A DNA stretch of 64,000 bases, taken from contig NZ_PGFV01000001.1 of the NCBI RefSeq assembly GCF_021023135.1, forward strand, positions 930,001-994,000. Reading direction: 5' to 3'. Both the position numbers and the translations under genes were made by a program. This document shows, one piece after another, positions 62,305-64,000 of the stretch. Positions within the stretch are counted from its first letter, which is position 1; each line of letters opens with the position of its first letter. The stretch is from Brevibacterium sp. CCUG 69071 (GTDB lineage Bacteria > Actinomycetota > Actinomycetes > Actinomycetales > Brevibacteriaceae). Below the pieces are notes generated by a model. The model saw only the letters and a list, made by a program, of their open reading frames with translations. It did no database searches and was not told where the DNA came from.

Positions 62305-63350
62305 GTGACGTCGTCGTCATCGGAGGAGGCCAGGCCGGACTCGCCGCAGGATATTTCCTCCGCCGCGCCGGCCTGGACTTCGTCATCCTCGACGAACAGG
62401 AACGACCGGGCGGGGCCTGGCAGCACGGCTGGCAATCGCTCAGGATGTTCTCCCCAGCCCAGTACAGCCCCCTGCCCGGATGGCCGATGCCCGCCCAGAC
62501 CGGCGAGACGTTCCCCACCGCAGGCCACGTCGTGGACTACCTCGAACGATACGAGGAGCGCTACGAGTTGCCTGTGCGCCGGTCGGTCGGCGTCACCAGC
62601 GTCCGCCGGGGGCATGAGCGTTGGACCGTGGACACGGACGCAGGCTCTCTGAAGGCCGCTTCGGTGATCAGTGCCACCGGCACGTGGCAGAGCCCCTACC
62701 TGCCGTACTTCCCCGGTCAGGACACGTTCTCCGGCAGGCAGCTGCACACCGTCGCCTACGACTCGCCCGACATGTTCGCCGGCCAACGGGTCGTGATCGT
62801 CGGCGGAGGGAATTCCGCCGCGCAGATCCTCGCCGAGGTCTCCACGGTGGCCGAGACGCTGTGGGTCACCCGGCACCCACCGCGATTCATGCCAGACGAT
62901 GTCGACGGCAGAGTGCTCTTCGACGTCGCTACCGCCCGCGAGGCAGCCCGTCGCTCTGGCCGGAACCACGACGGTGTGGCCGGACTTGGAGACATCGTCA
63001 TGGTGCCTCCCGTGCAGGCGGCACGAGATCGCGGCGTCCTGGACCGTTCGCCCATGTTCGACCACCTCAGCCCGACGGGAGTCTCCTGGAACGACGGCCG
63101 AGAGCACGAGTGCGATGCGATCATCTGGTGCACCGGCTTCCGCCCACACCTCAGCCACCTGAGCGGGCTCGGCCTGACCCGCGAGCACGGCCATCCCGCC
63201 ACCGACGACACTCGAAGCATCGACCACCCCGGGCTGCACCTGCTCGGCTACGGCGACTGGACCGGATTCGCCTCCGCCACCATCATCGGCGCGGCCCGCA
63301 CCGCCAAGCCCGCCGTCGCCGAGATCGGCGCTCGGATGGCTAGGGCTTAA
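62301..63350 (+). CDS. FAD-dependent NAD(P)-binding monooxygenase-like protein (ArsO-like)
   Basis: 349 residues from a GTG overlapping the arsC stop. The FAD fingerprint VVVIGGGQAGLAAGYFLRRAG is at the N-terminus, and the NADPH site VVIVGGGNSAAQILAE is at about 167. The family motif IIWCTGFRPHLSH and the closing GLHLLGYGDWTGFAS also fit flavin-containing monooxygenase-like proteins. Such genes are common in arsenic operons under the name ArsO. The substrate has not been shown by anything in the sequence. Confidence 0.85.
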   Translation: MSDVVVIGGGQAGLAAGYFLRRAGLDFVILDEQERPGGAWQHGWQSLRMFSPAQYSPLPGWPMPAQTGETFPTAGHVVDYLERYEERYELPVRRSVGVTSVRRGHERWTVDTDAGSLKAASVISATGTWQSPYLPYFPGQDTFSGRQLHTVAYDSPDMFAGQRVVIVGGGNSAAQILAEVSTVAETLWVTRHPPRFMPDDVDGRVLFDVATAREAARRSGRNHDGVAGLGDIVMVPPVQAARDRGVLDRSPMFDHLSPTGVSWNDGREHECDAIIWCTGFRPHLSHLSGLGLTREHGHPATDDTRSIDHPGLHLLGYGDWTGFASATIIGAARTAKPAVAEIGARMARA

Positions 63351-63385
63351 GGCTGATGTCGGACGTATCGATGGCGCAGATGATA

Positions 63386-63425
63386 TTGACGTCTATCGAT
63401 GCGTCGCGTAGATTTTCTATATAGA
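63386..63425 (+). promoter_or_regulatory. Promoter and palindrome for the second arsenic unit
   Basis: TTGACG (63386-63391) and TAGATT (63409-63414) are separated by exactly 17 bp. The perfect palindrome TCTATATAGA (63416-63425) overlaps the start site region. This gives the zinc-ribbon gene its own regulated promoter, perhaps under the ArsR-ArsC fusion. Confidence 0.6.
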
Positions 63426-63451
63426 TTATCATCGAATCAAGGAGTTGGCAG

Positions 63452-63739
63452 ATGGACTGCTGGGAACACGAAACGGCCGGCCAGGGTTCTTTCCCCGCCG
63501 TCGCGTTCTGCCGGCACTGCGGCGCGGCGCTGTGCCGGGAGCATGCGACAGTCTGCACGGACGAACGCGTTCGCCAGAACGGCATGGGATCGCCCACGCG
63601 CCTGCTGCCTGACGGCCGGAAGATCTGCTGCTCGACCTGCCGCGAAGCTTTCGTCGAGTCCATCCCCGTGCACCGAGCGGAGCAACGCCTGCGCGATCTG
63701 GCAGCCACCGGGCCAGAGTCCGCAACCGCATCGTGCTGA
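63452..63739 (+). CDS. Small Cys/His-rich zinc-ribbon protein (DUF2180-like)
   Basis: 95 residues, with cysteines in pairs: CWEH at the N-terminus, FCRHCGAALCREHATVC, and KICCSTC, which make one or two zinc sites. AAGGAG stands before the ATG. The pattern recalls DUF2180-type small proteins often annotated near metal loci, but this match is from memory. Regulated by its own promoter. It could also bind As(III). Confidence 0.65.
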   Translation: MDCWEHETAGQGSFPAVAFCRHCGAALCREHATVCTDERVRQNGMGSPTRLLPDGRKICCSTCREAFVESIPVHRAEQRLRDLAATGPESATASC

Positions 63740-63908
63740 CCCGGCTGGCGCGCCCCTGTTGATGAGTGGTGGACATTAACGACGCTCTATGGAACCTCAA
63801 CGATGACGAGCCGCCGGCATGCAGGGACTGCGCGGCCGCAATGACATCGCGGCCCGTGTCCACGAGCTCAACGTCGTTCTTACCAACTATTGAACAAAGG
63901 TAGATATC
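63740..63908. other. Short gap before the last arsC
   Basis: 169 bp. It contains an ATG-initiated frame of 24 codons (63819-63893, ending RVHELNVVLTNY) and an overlapping GTG frame; neither has a clear ribosome site. It could be the decayed end of a gene. No terminator is visible. Confidence 0.3.
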
Positions 63909-64000
63909 GTGATCGAGAAGAAGCCGTCCGTCCTGTTCGTCTGCGTCAAGAACGCAGGCAAGTCGCAGATGGCCGCCGCACTCATGCGCCAGGTCGCCGG
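63909..64000 (+). CDS. Arsenate reductase-like protein (partial), C-x5-K active-site loop
   Basis: The frame begins with GTG at 63909 behind AAAGG and is cut by the right window edge after 30 codons (IEKKPSVLFVCVKNAGKSQMAA...). The start is that of a low-molecular-weight phosphatase/ArsC. The loop reads C-VKNAG-K, with Lys where the canonical CX5R has Arg. I recall Lys variants among actinobacterial mycothiol-dependent ArsC proteins, but that cannot be verified here. It is the third ArsC-like domain within 3 kb. Confidence 0.75.
   Translation, partial: MIEKKPSVLFVCVKNAGKSQMAAALMRQVA

Noticed and set aside
1..64000. CRISPR array, prophage, integrase or transposase genes
   Set aside because: No regularly spaced repeats of CRISPR type and no recognisable phage, integrase or transposase motif in either strand.

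Overview
The window looks like a chromosomal segment of a high-GC actinomycete. The gene set (glyS, uppS-recO, leuA, a hemE-hemY-hemQ coproporphyrin-type heme operon, DUF3000 next to an HRDC ribonuclease D, dxs, a dnaG/dgt/dusB cluster, and a mycolata-like amidase with LGFP repeats) and the codon bias fit Actinobacteria. A Brevibacterium-like genus is my best guess; this is inference, since no 16S rRNA gene is present. I found no rRNA or tRNA genes, no CRISPR array, no complete insertion sequence and no origin.

Layout, left half (1 to about 43,000), mostly core genes. The left edge cuts a TetR/DHA2-type MFS efflux pair. Next come dusB-dgt-dnaG (one operon, minus strand) and an ABC-F ATPase. 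Then follows a probable ectoine or compatible-solute catabolic block: an XRE-cupin regulator divergent from an LctP-family permease, an M24 ectoine-hydrolase-like enzyme, and an Lrp regulator translationally coupled to a class III aminotransferase. After that: YibE/F, glyS, a DEAD-box helicase, uppS-recO, leuA, envelope proteins (a Pro/Gly-rich membrane protein, an L,D-transpeptidase lipoprotein, a PGRP/LGFP amidase), DUF817, a penicillin acylase, an alpha/beta hydrolase, msrB with a GNAT gene, an OhrR-like MarR regulator, the heme operon, DUF3000-rnd, and dxs.

Transition (about 43,070 to 45,057). An orphan membrane-protein gene is flanked by three same-direction copies of a roughly 70-75 bp palindromic repeat. 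Beside it is a gene-free stretch with a structured-RNA-like element ending in an intrinsic terminator.

Right part (45,058 to 64,000) is a compact metal and metalloid resistance region. It holds a zinc/cadmium-type CDF exporter with an ArsR/SmtB regulator, a TetR-regulated DHA2 exporter, and a copper module: multicopper oxidase, DUF6153-like protein, CopZ, a secreted His-rich protein, CopA with a CPC motif, a YHS protein, a YdhK lipoprotein, a CopB-like ATPase with a CPH motif, CsoR and a CueP lipoprotein. It ends in an arsenic module: Acr3, an ArsR-ArsC fusion, ArsC, an ArsO-like flavoprotein, a small Cys-rich zinc-ribbon protein, and a second ArsC cut by the window edge. Four CsoR-type boxes of the form ATACCCY-N-GGGGTAT place the copper genes in one regulon whose probable repressor, CsoR, is encoded inside it.

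The most interesting unexplained signals are three ATTC-N4-GAAT dyads spaced about three helical turns apart upstream of the Lrp gene, the three-copy palindromic repeat with its neighbouring RNA-like element, the promoter-embedded CsoR operators, and the C-x5-K (instead of C-x5-R) active-site loop of the last ArsC.
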